Source: Deinococcus aquaticus
GTDB taxonomy: Bacteria; Deinococcota; Deinococci; Deinococcales; Deinococcaceae
Reading direction: 5' to 3'
Assembly (NCBI RefSeq): GCF_028622095.1
Contig: NZ_CP115165.1
Span: 248,001 to 312,000 of the forward strand
DNA length: 64,000 bases
The first letter of the stretch is position 1, and every line of letters starts with the position of its first letter. The position numbers and the translations under genes are program-made. Below, one piece after another: positions 7,517 to 17,262 of the stretch. The notes under the pieces were generated by a model. That model saw nothing but the letters and a program-made list of their open reading frames with translations, was not told where the DNA came from and searched no databases.

Positions 7517-9517
7517 ATGAAACGTTCTACCCTGCCTGCTGTCCGTACCGGAATCTGGGGTGCGCTGTCGGCGGCCCTGCTGCTGTCCGCCTGCTCTCAG
7601 ACGCCCGGCCCGACCCAGTTTTCGTCCGCCCAGCCTGGAACCGTTTCCAAAGTGGGTGCGGTGCAGCCGCAGGCCATCAGCGGCACGAACATCGACGCCT
7701 GGAGGCAGCAGGTGATCTACCTCGTCATGCCAGACCGTTTCTCGAATGGAAACACTTCCAACGACGGGCTGGGGCAACCGAACTGCCTCGACACCGCCAA
7801 CCCCACCAAGTTCCACGGCGGCGACCTCCAGGGCCTGCGCAACAAACTCGGGTACATCCGCGACCTGGGCGCCACGGCCGTCTGGACCACCCCCGTCTAC
7901 AAACAGGTCGGGATCGTGAACGGCACCCAGTGCGGCTACCACGGCTACTGGCCCGACTACACCAACCCCAACGACACCGCCATCGAACCCAGGTTCGGCA
8001 CCTCCGCCGACCTGACCGGCCTGATCAGCGACCTGAAGGCCGGCGGGCAGAAGTACATGATGGACATGGTCGTCAACCACGCCGGGTACGGCGCGCGCAT
8101 CGTCAGCCAGAACCCCTCCTGGTTCCACAGCAACTGCACCGGCGACGACATCGTCTGCCCCCTGGCCGGCCTGCCCGACTTCCGGCAGGAGGACAGCGCC
8201 GTCGCCACGTACCTGACCAACCTCAGCAAGACCTGGGTCACGAACTACGCCATCGACGCCATCCGCATGGACACCGTCAAACACGCCCCGAACTCCTACT
8301 GGCAGAACTCCTGGGTGCCCGGCGTGCTCGCCGCGCGGCCGGGCACCTTCCTGCTGGGCGAGGCCTTCCTGAGCGGCAGCGCCTCGCAACTCAAGCCGTT
8401 CCTAGACGCCGGCTTCGACTCGACGTTCAACTTCCCGCTGCGGCAGGCGCTGGTGGACTCGGTCGGGAAGGGCGGCAGCCTCGACCGCGTGGCCGGCAGC
8501 ATGCAGGACACGGTCGGCACCCTGGGCCTGGACCGCACGCTGCTGCAGGTGAACCTGCTCGACAACCACGACGTACCGCGCTTCGTGAATGAGCCCGGCA
8601 GCGGCGTCGCCGAGACCGAGATCCGCGCCCGCTACGGCAACGCCCTGGGCCTGCTGATGACCCTGCCCGGCATCCCGCAGCTGTACTACGGCAACGAACT
8701 GGGCATGTACGGCGCGAACGACCCCGACAACCGCCGCGACATGCCCGCCTGGGCCTGGACCGACACCGGACGCGGCGCGGCGCAGGCGAACTTCATGGCG
8801 GGCGGCGGCACCCCCAAGAACACCTACGACCTGACCCGCAAACTCACGGGCATCCGCAAGGCGAACGCGGCCCTGTGGAAAGGCAACTACGCCGAACTGT
8901 GGCGGCCCAACGGCGGGCAGAACGTGTACGCCTTCTACCGTGGCAGCGGCACCAACCGCGTCGTGGTGGTCGTGAACACCTCGGCCAGCGCCGCGACCGT
9001 GAACCTGGACCTTCAGGGGAACACCGGCATCAGCGCCGCCGACAGGAGCGCCCTGAGTAACGGCACGGTCTTCAACGACCTGCTGGCCGAGGGCGCACCC
9101 GCCAGCGCGACCGTCACGGCCGGGAAACTCCCGGTGACCATCGGGGCCGGCAGGATGGGCATCTACCGGGCCGGCGCGACCGGTACCGGCGGCACGGGCG
9201 GCACGGCCGTCAGCGTGACGTTCCAGGTGTCGGCCAGCACCTTCTTCGGGCAGGACGTGTACCTCGTCGGGGACCGCCCGGAACTGGGCGCGTGGAACAC
9301 GGCCTCGGCGCTGGCCATGACGCCGGGCGGCTGCGTGGGCAGCACCTGCACCTGGAAGACCACCGTGAGCCTGCCACCCAGCGTGGCCGCGCAGTTCAAG
9401 TTCATCAAGAAACCCGGCGACAGCGGGACCAGCCTGACCTGGGAAGGCGGCAGCAACCGCGCCTACACCGCGCCCGCCTCGGGCAGCGCCACTTACAACG
9501 GCGGCAACTGGCAGTAA
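7517..9517 (+). CDS. GH13 alpha-amylase-type lipoprotein with CBM20
   Basis: The 666-residue product has a lipoprotein signal (LLLSAC, Cys26) and a GH13 barrel: region I DMVVNH, region II AIRMDTVKH with the Asp nucleophile, region III LLGEAF with the Glu acid/base, region IV LLDNHD. A C-terminal CBM20 starch-binding domain spans roughly the last 105 residues (VYLVGDRPELGAWN). It should hydrolyse or transglycosylate alpha-1,4-glucans at the cell surface. The CGTase/amylase-like layout leaves exact product specificity open. The ATG at 7517 follows a strong GGAGGT. Two LacI-type palindromes fall in codons for residues about 40-82. A family-1 repeat begins directly after the stop codon. Confidence 0.93.
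   Translation: MKRSTLPAVRTGIWGALSAALLLSACSQTPGPTQFSSAQPGTVSKVGAVQPQAISGTNIDAWRQQVIYLVMPDRFSNGNTSNDGLGQPNCLDTANPTKFHGGDLQGLRNKLGYIRDLGATAVWTTPVYKQVGIVNGTQCGYHGYWPDYTNPNDTAIEPRFGTSADLTGLISDLKAGGQKYMMDMVVNHAGYGARIVSQNPSWFHSNCTGDDIVCPLAGLPDFRQEDSAVATYLTNLSKTWVTNYAIDAIRMDTVKHAPNSYWQNSWVPGVLAARPGTFLLGEAFLSGSASQLKPFLDAGFDSTFNFPLRQALVDSVGKGGSLDRVAGSMQDTVGTLGLDRTLLQVNLLDNHDVPRFVNEPGSGVAETEIRARYGNALGLLMTLPGIPQLYYGNELGMYGANDPDNRRDMPAWAWTDTGRGAAQANFMAGGGTPKNTYDLTRKLTGIRKANAALWKGNYAELWRPNGGQNVYAFYRGSGTNRVVVVVNTSASAATVNLDLQGNTGISAADRSALSNGTVFNDLLAEGAPASATVTAGKLPVTIGAGRMGIYRAGATGTGGTGGTAVSVTFQVSASTFFGQDVYLVGDRPELGAWNTASALAMTPGGCVGSTCTWKTTVSLPPSVAAQFKFIKKPGDSGTSLTWEGGSNRAYTAPASGSATYNGGNWQ
7636..7649. promoter_or_regulatory. 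LacI-type palindrome inside the amylase gene (1)
   Basis: TGGAACCGTTTCCA, a 14-bp inverted repeat with the same TGGAA/TTCCA arms as the site at 878-891. It lies 119 bp into the coding region, a position suited to roadblock repression. Confidence 0.5.
7747..7760. promoter_or_regulatory. LacI-type palindrome inside the amylase gene (2)
   Basis: TGGAAACACTTCCA has the same arms as the sites at 7636 and 878. The distance of 111 bp between the two intragenic sites could allow looping. Confidence 0.5.
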
Positions 9518-9590
9518 TACGGATCCCGGACGTGGACTTGACGGATCGGTGTCGTTCCGATCCGTCAACGAAACAAACGGAATCTGCATA
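9518..9590 (-). repeat. Dispersed hairpin repeat, family 1, copy B
   Basis: It begins on the base after the amylase TAA stop (TAA-TACGGATCCCGG). It contains a strong inner inverted repeat GACGGATCGG/CCGATCCGTC and the conserved AACAAACGGAATC end. The two termini (TACGGATCC and CGGAATCTGCA) are imperfect inverted repeats. It probably also ends the amylase transcript. Confidence 0.8.
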
Positions 9591-9649
9591 AGGCTCGGCC
9601 GGCTGTCCGGCCCAGCCGCGCAGACCGTGAGTTAAAAACGAACGCCCGT

Positions 9650-9679
9650 TTGGAACAGGTGCCTCCCGGCTGCTACGCT
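9650..9679 (+). promoter_or_regulatory. Promoter of the E1 operon leader
   Basis: A -35-like TTGGAA (9650-9655) and a -10-like TACGCT (9674-9679) are spaced 18 bp apart. The -10 lies in the loop of an inverted repeat, GTGCCTCCC (9659-9667) and GGGAGGCAC (9680-9688). That repeat could be an operator or, if transcribed, a hairpin holding the Shine-Dalgarno site. Confidence 0.5.
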
Positions 9680-9694
9680 GGGAGGCACTTCAAC

Positions 9695-9808
9695 ATGTCC
9701 GGAAGCGCCCCTTCCCCTCTCCTGCCGATGTCCGATGCCCCTCCCTGTCCCGCTTCCGGCCTGCCCCTGCGCAGCGCCCGGCTGCTGAACCAGCGCCGCG
9801 CCCCCTGA
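9695..9808 (+). CDS. Possible 37-residue leader peptide before the E1 genes
   Basis: An ATG at 9695 lies 9 bases after GGGAGG (9680-9685) and just after the predicted promoter. It opens a 37-codon frame ending in TGA at 9808, 88 bp before the E1 alpha start. The peptide is Pro/Ser/Leu-rich and ends with [11 protein letters not shown]. After its stop, CGGGC and GCCCG segments could pair, so a translation-sensitive leader or attenuator is possible. No family was recognised; it may be a chance ORF. Confidence 0.35.
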   Translation: MSGSAPSPLLPMSDAPPCPASGLPLRSARLLNQRRAP

Positions 9809-9896
9809 AGCGGGCCTGACCAGCAGACCTGCCCGGCGGCCCCGGCCCCCCGGCCACCTCGCGCCCGTTCCCTCTCCCGGCCCCTCAGGAGTCCCC

Positions 9897-12121
<2,225 letters not shown>

Positions 12122-12127
12122 ATCTGG

Positions 12128-12315
12128 TTGGGGGGCGCCTGCGGCGGGCTTCCCCACCCCCCAGCCCCCTACCCCAGGGGGGCAGGGGGAGCAGCGTTGC
12201 ACTGGGCAGGTATTTCTCTGGCGTTGTTGGTGGTTGTCGGCGGGTTCGGCCACTGATGGGGCTGCCTGCCTCCGGTGTCGCTGCTTGCGCCCCGCGCGCT
12301 CCGCGCACGACGGGC
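12128..12315 (-). repeat. Dispersed G/C-tract repeat, family 2, copy 1
   Basis: On the minus strand it carries AGAGAAATACCTGCCCAGTG, then a C-tract/G-tract hairpin (CCCCCCTGGGG...GGGGCTGGGG) and a GCCGCAGGCGCCC end. The same order occurs at 24350-24524. The distal part shares the AGCGCGCGGGGCG...GCAGCG block with that copy. The rest of the 365-base gap (12316-12486) has no recognised feature. Confidence 0.7.
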
Positions 12316-12486
12316 CGCGTTGCCACGACGACTGTGCGGCCAGACAACTGGGTGCGTGCCGGAAGGTCCTACTTTTTCTCGCTTCAGCAGCAGCGTGGTT
12401 CTCTCAACTGTCGCGGAGCAATCGCACCAACAGCGTGACCTGAGCGACCTTCTTGCCTCAGGGGCAGATCATGAAGGGCAGGGACG

Positions 12487-13752
12487 ATGGAGGGAATGCG
12501 CTCCCCTGCCCTGCTGCTGACGGCTGCCCTGCTGGTGGGGGCCGCTGCGTTCGGTGTCACTCGCCTCCAGTCGGGCGCGAACGCCCAGACGGCCGCCGTC
12601 CAGCAGGTGGCGGTGCCCGCGCTGCCGCCTGCCGCCGAGCCTGCGCCCAGCACGCCAGGGCCAGTCGAGTCGGAGCCTGCCCCCGAGCCATCTCCCGAAC
12701 CTGAACCGGTGGCGCCCACCCCAGTGCCGGTGCCGCCCACACCGGAGGTCACGCCTGCGCCTCCTCCGACTGCGCCTACCAGGGTGCTGCCCGCGCGGGC
12801 CAGCGTTCCCGGCGTGCGGCACGAGTACCAGCGGCTGAACAACTGCGGGCCGGTCACGATCGGCATGGCCCTGAGCCGCTGGGGCGGCAGCCTGAATCAG
12901 TACGACATAGCCCCGAAGCTCAAGCCGTCGGGGGGGGACGTGAACGTCTCGCCGGACGAACTCGCGGCGTTCGCGCGGGCGCAGGGGATGGACGTGCACC
13001 TCGCGCGTGGCGGGGACCGGACGCTGCTGCGCTCGCTGCTGGCCTCGGGCTTCCCGGTGATCGTGGAAACGTGGTTCGTCACGCCGGACTCGGGCGGCAT
13101 GGGCCACTACCGCCTGCTGACCGGGTACGACGACGCCGCCGGGCAGTTCAGCGCGCTGGACTCGTACCTGGGGCCGCTGCGCATGGAGTACGCGAAGTTC
13201 GACGAACTGTGGCGGTCGTTCGGGCGGACGTTCCTGATCGTCACGCCGCCCTCCAAACGCGCTGCCCTGGCGGCCGTGCTGGACTGGCGGGCCGACCGCA
13301 CGCAGGAGCAGGCCGGGGTGCTGCGGGTTGCCGAGCGCGAGGCGGCGCGCAGGAACGACGCAGTGGGATTCCTGACGCTGGGGCAGGCGCAACTGGACGC
13401 CGGGGACGCCCGCGCCGCCGCCCGCACCTTCGACCGGGCGTTCGCCGCTGCCCCCGACCGCACCCTGGACCCCACCCGGCCCGCGTGGGTGCAGGGCGGC
13501 CTGCCGTGGCGCGCCCTGTGGTACTCGTTCGGGCCGCTGGAAGCGTACACCCGCACCGGACAGTACGCGCGGGTGCTGACGCTGACCGGCGCGGTCTTAC
13601 GCTCGGTGCCCACACATGAGGAAGCGCACTACTGGCGTGCCCGCGCCCTGACTGGCCTGGGCCGCACTGCCGAAGCGCAGGCCGCGTACCGCGAGGCGCT
13701 GCGGCTGCGCCCCGGCTTCGAGGAAGCCCGCACGCGACTCTCAGCGCTGTAA
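12487..13752 (+). CDS. Exported C39-like cysteine peptidase with TPR region
   Basis: The 421-residue protein has an N-terminal membrane anchor or signal (about 5-25), a long Pro/Glu-rich stalk (40-100), a peptidase C39-like domain (about 106-250) and tetratricopeptide repeats (about 275-420). The catalytic Cys120 lies in LNNCGPVTIGMA, with His207 in GGMGHYRLLTGYD. It is predicted to act outside the membrane; the substrate is unknown. There is no ABC transporter, so it is not a bacteriocin processing exporter. Two starts are possible (12487 or 12496). It is followed by a perfect 26-bp hairpin. Confidence 0.8.
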   Translation: MEGMRSPALLLTAALLVGAAAFGVTRLQSGANAQTAAVQQVAVPALPPAAEPAPSTPGPVESEPAPEPSPEPEPVAPTPVPVPPTPEVTPAPPPTAPTRVLPARASVPGVRHEYQRLNNCGPVTIGMALSRWGGSLNQYDIAPKLKPSGGDVNVSPDELAAFARAQGMDVHLARGGDRTLLRSLLASGFPVIVETWFVTPDSGGMGHYRLLTGYDDAAGQFSALDSYLGPLRMEYAKFDELWRSFGRTFLIVTPPSKRAALAAVLDWRADRTQEQAGVLRVAEREAARRNDAVGFLTLGQAQLDAGDARAAARTFDRAFAAAPDRTLDPTRPAWVQGGLPWRALWYSFGPLEAYTRTGQYARVLTLTGAVLRSVPTHEEAHYWRARALTGLGRTAEAQAAYREALRLRPGFEEARTRLSAL

Positions 13753-13757
13753 CCCTC

Positions 13758-13815
13758 CGCGCCAGACGAGGCAGGCCCCGACGATTGAACGTCGGGGCCT
13801 GCCTCGTCTGGCGCG
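13758..13815. terminator. Perfect 26-bp bidirectional hairpin
   Basis: Arms 13758-13783 and 13790-13815 pair without mismatch around the loop ATTGAA. It lies between the convergent C39 protein and yidC genes and should end both transcripts. No T-run is present. Confidence 0.8.
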
Positions 13816-13818
13816 CGC

Positions 13819-15453
13819 TTACTTCTTGGGCGCGTCGATGGTCTTGCTGGGCTTGCTCTTGCCGGCAGGTCGGGTGGGGGCCTTCTCGACCTTCTGGCCG
13901 ATGGTGGCGGTTTCCTTCTCGACCTGCTTGTTGATCAGGATCTGCTGCCCGATGCCGATCAGGGTGGACAGGATGATGTAGATGGTCACGCCTGCCGGGA
14001 AGGTCAGCGCGAAGTACAGGAAGATCAGGTAGATGAACGCCTGCTGACGGAACATGTCCGGGTTCTTGCGGGTCATGACGTACAGCTGCCCGATGTTCAC
14101 GATCAGGTACACGACGGCCAGCAGGTACAGCGGGTCGGGAATGGCGAGGTCCGGCAGCCACAGGAAGCCGCTGTCGAACTCGAAGTTCCGGATGGTGGAC
14201 CACAGCGCGATCAGCACCGGGAACGGAATGAACGTGGAGAAGCACCCGGCCGGGTTGAAGTTGTAATCGCGGTACAGCTGGGCCATCTCGGCCTGCATGG
14301 CCTTCTGCGAGTCGGCGTCCTTGCGGTCCTTGTACTTGTCCTGCAGTTCCTTGATCTTGGGCTGCATGACCTGCATGCGGGCGGTGGTGCGGCCCTGCGC
14401 CTGCATCAGGGGCCACATGACGGCGCGCAGCAGCACGGTCAGGACCATCAGCACCAGTCCCCAGTTCCCGATGACCTTGTACAGGGCTTCCATCAGTTTC
14501 ACGATGTACAGGCTGATCTGACCGAAGAAGTTCGGCTGGAACAGGCCGGGCAGCGTGGTGTAGCCGCTCTGGTACAGGTGGATCAGTTCGTTCTTGCCGC
14601 CGTAGATTTCCAGGTTGCTGCTGGCAGGGACGGACGCGCTGATCAGGCCCTGCGCGCCGCCGGTCAGGGTGGCGTTCACGGGCGCGGCGGGTTCATTGCC
14701 GGGCGCGGCCGCGTTGGCGCTGGCGGTCGTCTGCGGCTGGATGATCAGGGCGTGCGCGACCTGACTGGGGTTTTCCTGCAGCGCGGCGTAGCGGATGTTC
14801 TTGACGTTCAGCGAGCCGTTGCCCTGCACGGCGGCCGGTTGCGGCGCGCCCTGCGAGAGGCCCTGCACGCGGGGGTTGTCGGCCTTGCCGAGGCCGGGGA
14901 ACAGGATGTTCACGCGCTCGGGGCCGCCCGTGACCTCGGTCTTCAGGTCGATCTTGAAGTTGCGGGGGTGCAGGGTGACGGTCTTGGTGACGGTCACGCC
15001 GCCCTGCTCGTAGCGGAACACGGCATCCTGGCGGTTGGCGGTCACGTCGGTGGTCAGGCCGGTGGGGGCGGTCACCTGGGCGTCGGCGGCCGGGTCGAGC
15101 GTGCCTGCGGCCTGAACGGCCAGCGCCTTGCGCTCCCCGACCATGTTCACGATGCCCTTCTGATCTTTCAGGGCGCTGAAGTCACGGGTGCCGTCGGCGC
15201 GCTGCTTGATGTACGGCGTGCCGGCGTAGCTCTTGATGTACCAGCCGATGATCTCGCCGCGCGCGTTGAACACCACGTCCTGCAGGTTGCTGGTCGCGAT
15301 GAACTCGTCGCCGGGCCGACCGTCGAAGTCGGCGGTGATCCATTCGGACGTGATGGCCTTACCGAAGGTGGGGAGGGGGCCGGTCTGACTGCAGCTGCTC
15401 AGGAGCAGCGCGCCGCCGATGGCCACGAGGGGAAGCAGGTGTCTTGTCTTCAT
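13819..15453 (-). CDS. yidC: Membrane protein insertase YidC
   Basis: The 544-residue insertase has a large extracytoplasmic P1-like domain (about 30-310), then the conserved five-helix core: [16 protein letters not shown] with the groove Arg, the coiled-coil hairpin [16 protein letters not shown], and later helices. A Lys/Pro-rich tail follows. It inserts membrane proteins with or without SecYEG. The N-terminus contains a lipobox-like LLLSSC (Cys21), unusual for a YidC with a large P1 domain. The ATG at 15453 overlaps the yidD stop by ATGA. It is last in the rpmH-rnpA-yidD-yidC operon. Confidence 0.95.
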   Translation of the reverse strand: MKTRHLLPLVAIGGALLLSSCSQTGPLPTFGKAITSEWITADFDGRPGDEFIATSNLQDVVFNARGEIIGWYIKSYAGTPYIKQRADGTRDFSALKDQKGIVNMVGERKALAVQAAGTLDPAADAQVTAPTGLTTDVTANRQDAVFRYEQGGVTVTKTVTLHPRNFKIDLKTEVTGGPERVNILFPGLGKADNPRVQGLSQGAPQPAAVQGNGSLNVKNIRYAALQENPSQVAHALIIQPQTTASANAAAPGNEPAAPVNATLTGGAQGLISASVPASSNLEIYGGKNELIHLYQSGYTTLPGLFQPNFFGQISLYIVKLMEALYKVIGNWGLVLMVLTVLLRAVMWPLMQAQGRTTARMQVMQPKIKELQDKYKDRKDADSQKAMQAEMAQLYRDYNFNPAGCFSTFIPFPVLIALWSTIRNFEFDSGFLWLPDLAIPDPLYLLAVVYLIVNIGQLYVMTRKNPDMFRQQAFIYLIFLYFALTFPAGVTIYIILSTLIGIGQQILINKQVEKETATIGQKVEKAPTRPAGKSKPSKTIDAPKK

Positions 15454-15731
15454 GGGGTGTGGGGTCGCCTTTTGGGGAAGTGCTCGGGCACCGGGTCGAA
15501 CCCGCCCGGCACCAGGGGATTGCAGCGCAACACGCGCCAGGAGGCCAGCCACGCGCCACGCGCCGCGCCGTGCCGTTCGATGGCCTGCGCCGCGTACTCC
15601 GAGCAGGTGGGGGTAAAGCGGCAGGTGGGCACGGGCTTGCGCGGGGACAGCGCCGATTGATAGTACCGGACGGCGCGCAGCAGACCGCGGGCCGCGAGCC
15701 CCCCGGCGGGACGCGGATCCGGACCCGTCAC
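15450..15731 (-). CDS. yidD: Membrane protein insertion efficiency factor YidD
   Basis: The 93-residue protein carries the YidD signature: [33 protein letters not shown] and [17 protein letters not shown], split across positions about 24-85 and containing the conserved cysteines. It is a small amphipathic membrane-associated factor thought to help YidC. The GTG start at 15731 overlaps the rnpA stop by GTGA, and its own stop overlaps yidC, so all three are translationally coupled. Confidence 0.93.
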   Translation of the reverse strand: MTGPDPRPAGGLAARGLLRAVRYYQSALSPRKPVPTCRFTPTCSEYAAQAIERHGAARGAWLASWRVLRCNPLVPGGFDPVPEHFPKRRPHTP

Positions 15732-16309
15732 GCCCCACCGTCCGGGGTGGGTGTCACGTCGGCCACGGTGGGGACAGAGACGGAGGAAGGCACGGAAGCA
15801 GATACGTCCCGCGCCGGACGGACGTTCCCGCCGGTCCGGTCCTGCGCCGGGGTGCCCGGCCCCTGGCTGCTCTGGCCGGCCCTGTCCTGACCCGCACTGT
15901 TCTGGGTGCCATTGTTCTGGCCGGCCTTGTTCTGGCCGCCGCCCGGCCCGCCGCGTTTCACGCGTCCCGGCGCGCGGGAGAGCGCGCGGACCAGGGCGGC
16001 CTGCAACTCCGGGAACGGCACGGTCAGCACCGCCGGGTTGGGCAGCAGAATCGCGCGGCAGGGGGGCAGGCCGCCGGGCAGCGTGCGCAGCGCCTCGCGC
16101 ATGCGGCGGCGGGCGCGGTTGCGGTCCACGGCGCGCTTGAGGGTCTTCTTGCTGACCACGATGCCCACGATCGCGCGGGGCCGCCACGTCTCGCCGTGCC
16201 GGGGGCGGTACTCGGTGACGCGCAGCGTGAACAGCGGGTCGCGCACGGGCACGCCGTGACTGCGGACCTTACGGAATTCCCGGTCACCACGCAACGAATC
16301 CAGCGCCAC
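15728..16309 (-). CDS. rnpA: Ribonuclease P protein component
   Basis: The RNase P protein core lies near the N-terminus ([14 protein letters not shown], then [21 protein letters not shown] with the RNR motif). It binds the RNase P RNA for tRNA 5' maturation. The frame stays open upstream to a GTG at 16426, inside rpmH, so the true start is uncertain. The GTG at 16309 is the latest one that keeps the full core. The roughly 75-residue C-terminal tail is Gly/Asn/Gln-rich and absent from typical 110-120-residue RnpA. The stop overlaps yidD by GTGA. Confidence 0.85.
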   Translation of the reverse strand: MALDSLRGDREFRKVRSHGVPVRDPLFTLRVTEYRPRHGETWRPRAIVGIVVSKKTLKRAVDRNRARRRMREALRTLPGGLPPCRAILLPNPAVLTVPFPELQAALVRALSRAPGRVKRGGPGGGQNKAGQNNGTQNSAGQDRAGQSSQGPGTPAQDRTGGNVRPARDVSASVPSSVSVPTVADVTPTPDGGA

Positions 16310-16385
16310 CGGACGGCGGGGCCGTTCCTGCGTGGCGCTGGACTGAACTGCACGGGCGATAGGAGTCGCTCCTGAAGGCAGGGGC

Positions 16386-16529
16386 TTACTCGTCGGCGAC
16401 GGTGAGCTGCTGACGGCCCTTCGCACGGCGACGCGCGAGGATGTTACGGCCGGACTTGGTCTTCATGCGGGCGCGGAAGCCGTGGGTCTTGGCGCGCTTG
16501 CGGACGTTGGGTTGGTAGGTACGCTTCAT
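16386..16529 (-). CDS. rpmH: 50S ribosomal protein L34
   Basis: The 47-residue protein starts [18 protein letters not shown] and ends with the [13 protein letters not shown] region, the standard L34 sequence. The ATG at 16529 follows AAGGAG. It is first in the operon and is transcribed from a promoter at 16621-16650 through a roughly 90-base leader. Confidence 0.97.
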   Translation of the reverse strand: MKRTYQPNVRKRAKTHGFRARMKTKSGRNILARRRAKGRQQLTVADE

Positions 16530-16620
16530 GGTGCTCTCCTTGCTCGCGCCGTGGCCCTGCACCCTGGGGGCCGGGCCAGCCTGACGCGATAGCGCCCCCC
16601 TACGGAGGGCAAACTCCGGG

Positions 16621-16650
16621 AGTGTATCACGGAAGGCGGACACCATCCAA
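16621..16650 (-). promoter_or_regulatory. Promoter of the rpmH-rnpA-yidD-yidC operon
   Basis: Minus-strand -35 TTGGAT (16645-16650) and -10 TACACT (16621-16626, preceded by TGA) are separated by 18 bp. The resulting leader before the rpmH Shine-Dalgarno site is about 85 bases. Confidence 0.65.
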
Positions 16651-16718
16651 GAGGCCCGCGCCGGTCGCCGGTCGGTGCGGGCAGGTCAACTTCGCATGAC
16701 AGCCGGCGACCCGCCGCT

Positions 16719-16724
16719 TAAGCT
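16719..16724 (+). promoter_or_regulatory. Leaderless -10 box (TAAGCT) of comEA
   Basis: TAAGCT ends 6 nt before the ATG at 16731; no Shine-Dalgarno site is present. Confidence 0.6.
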
Positions 16725-16730
16725 GACCGC

Positions 16731-17126
16731 ATGATCAGCACTGACCGGGGCTGGACGGCCCTGCTGGCGGCGGGCACGCTGCTGTGCGCCGCGCTGAGCC
16801 TGGGGCCGGCGCTGCTGCCGCGCCCGCAGGTGCCGGTGGTGACGCGCGTGCCGCTCCCACCTCCCTCGCCCACGGCGGCCCCGTCCGGGAGCGGGCAGGA
16901 GCCGCCGGTCTACCCGGCGACAGCCAGCGTGCAGCCGCTGATCTCGGGCCGCGTGAACCTGAACACCGCCACGCCAGAGCAACTGGAGGCCCTGCCGAAG
17001 GTGGGTCCGTCGCTGGCGGCGAAGCTGATCGCGGGCCGTCCGTACCGCTCGCTGGCCGACCTGGACCGCGTGAAGGGCGTGGGGCCGTCGACCCTGAAGA
17101 CCCTGTCGCCGCTGGTGTCGTTCTGA
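16731..17126 (+). CDS. comEA: ComEA-type DNA-binding competence protein
   Basis: The 131-residue protein has one N-terminal membrane segment (about 8-30), a Pro-rich stalk, and a helix-hairpin-helix domain (about 70-131; VNLNTATPEQLEALPKVGPS and LDRVKGVGPSTLKTL). ComEA captures incoming DNA on the outer face of the membrane and feeds it to ComEC, encoded next. Natural transformation is well known in Deinococcus. A family-1 repeat fills the whole gap to comEC. Confidence 0.9.
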   Translation: MISTDRGWTALLAAGTLLCAALSLGPALLPRPQVPVVTRVPLPPPSPTAAPSGSGQEPPVYPATASVQPLISGRVNLNTATPEQLEALPKVGPSLAAKLIAGRPYRSLADLDRVKGVGPSTLKTLSPLVSF

Positions 17127-17262
17127 AACGGATTCCGTTTGTTTCGCTGACAATCCGGAACTTCACCGGATTGCCAGCTCCACGTCCGGAACCCGTTTCT
17201 CTCCCACTCGCATCCGCTCGGATTGAATGGTCTTTGCAGCCCATTCAATCGGAGTCCGTATG
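17127..17262 (+). repeat. Dispersed hairpin repeat, family 1, copy C (full length)
   Basis: A complete copy with outer imperfect inverted ends ACGGATTCCG and CGGAGTCCGTA. It contains inner hairpin 1 (CAATCCGG/CCGGATTG), a linker with CGCTCGG, and hairpin 2 (GATTGAATGG...CCATTCAATC). It starts directly after the comEA stop and its right end contains the GGAG and ATG of comEC. Confidence 0.85.

Noticed and set aside
9659..9688. Treating GTGCCTCCC/GGGAGGCAC as a terminator
   Set aside because: It encloses a -10-like box and the only Shine-Dalgarno site of the leader ORF; no T-run follows. An operator or regulatory hairpin fits better.
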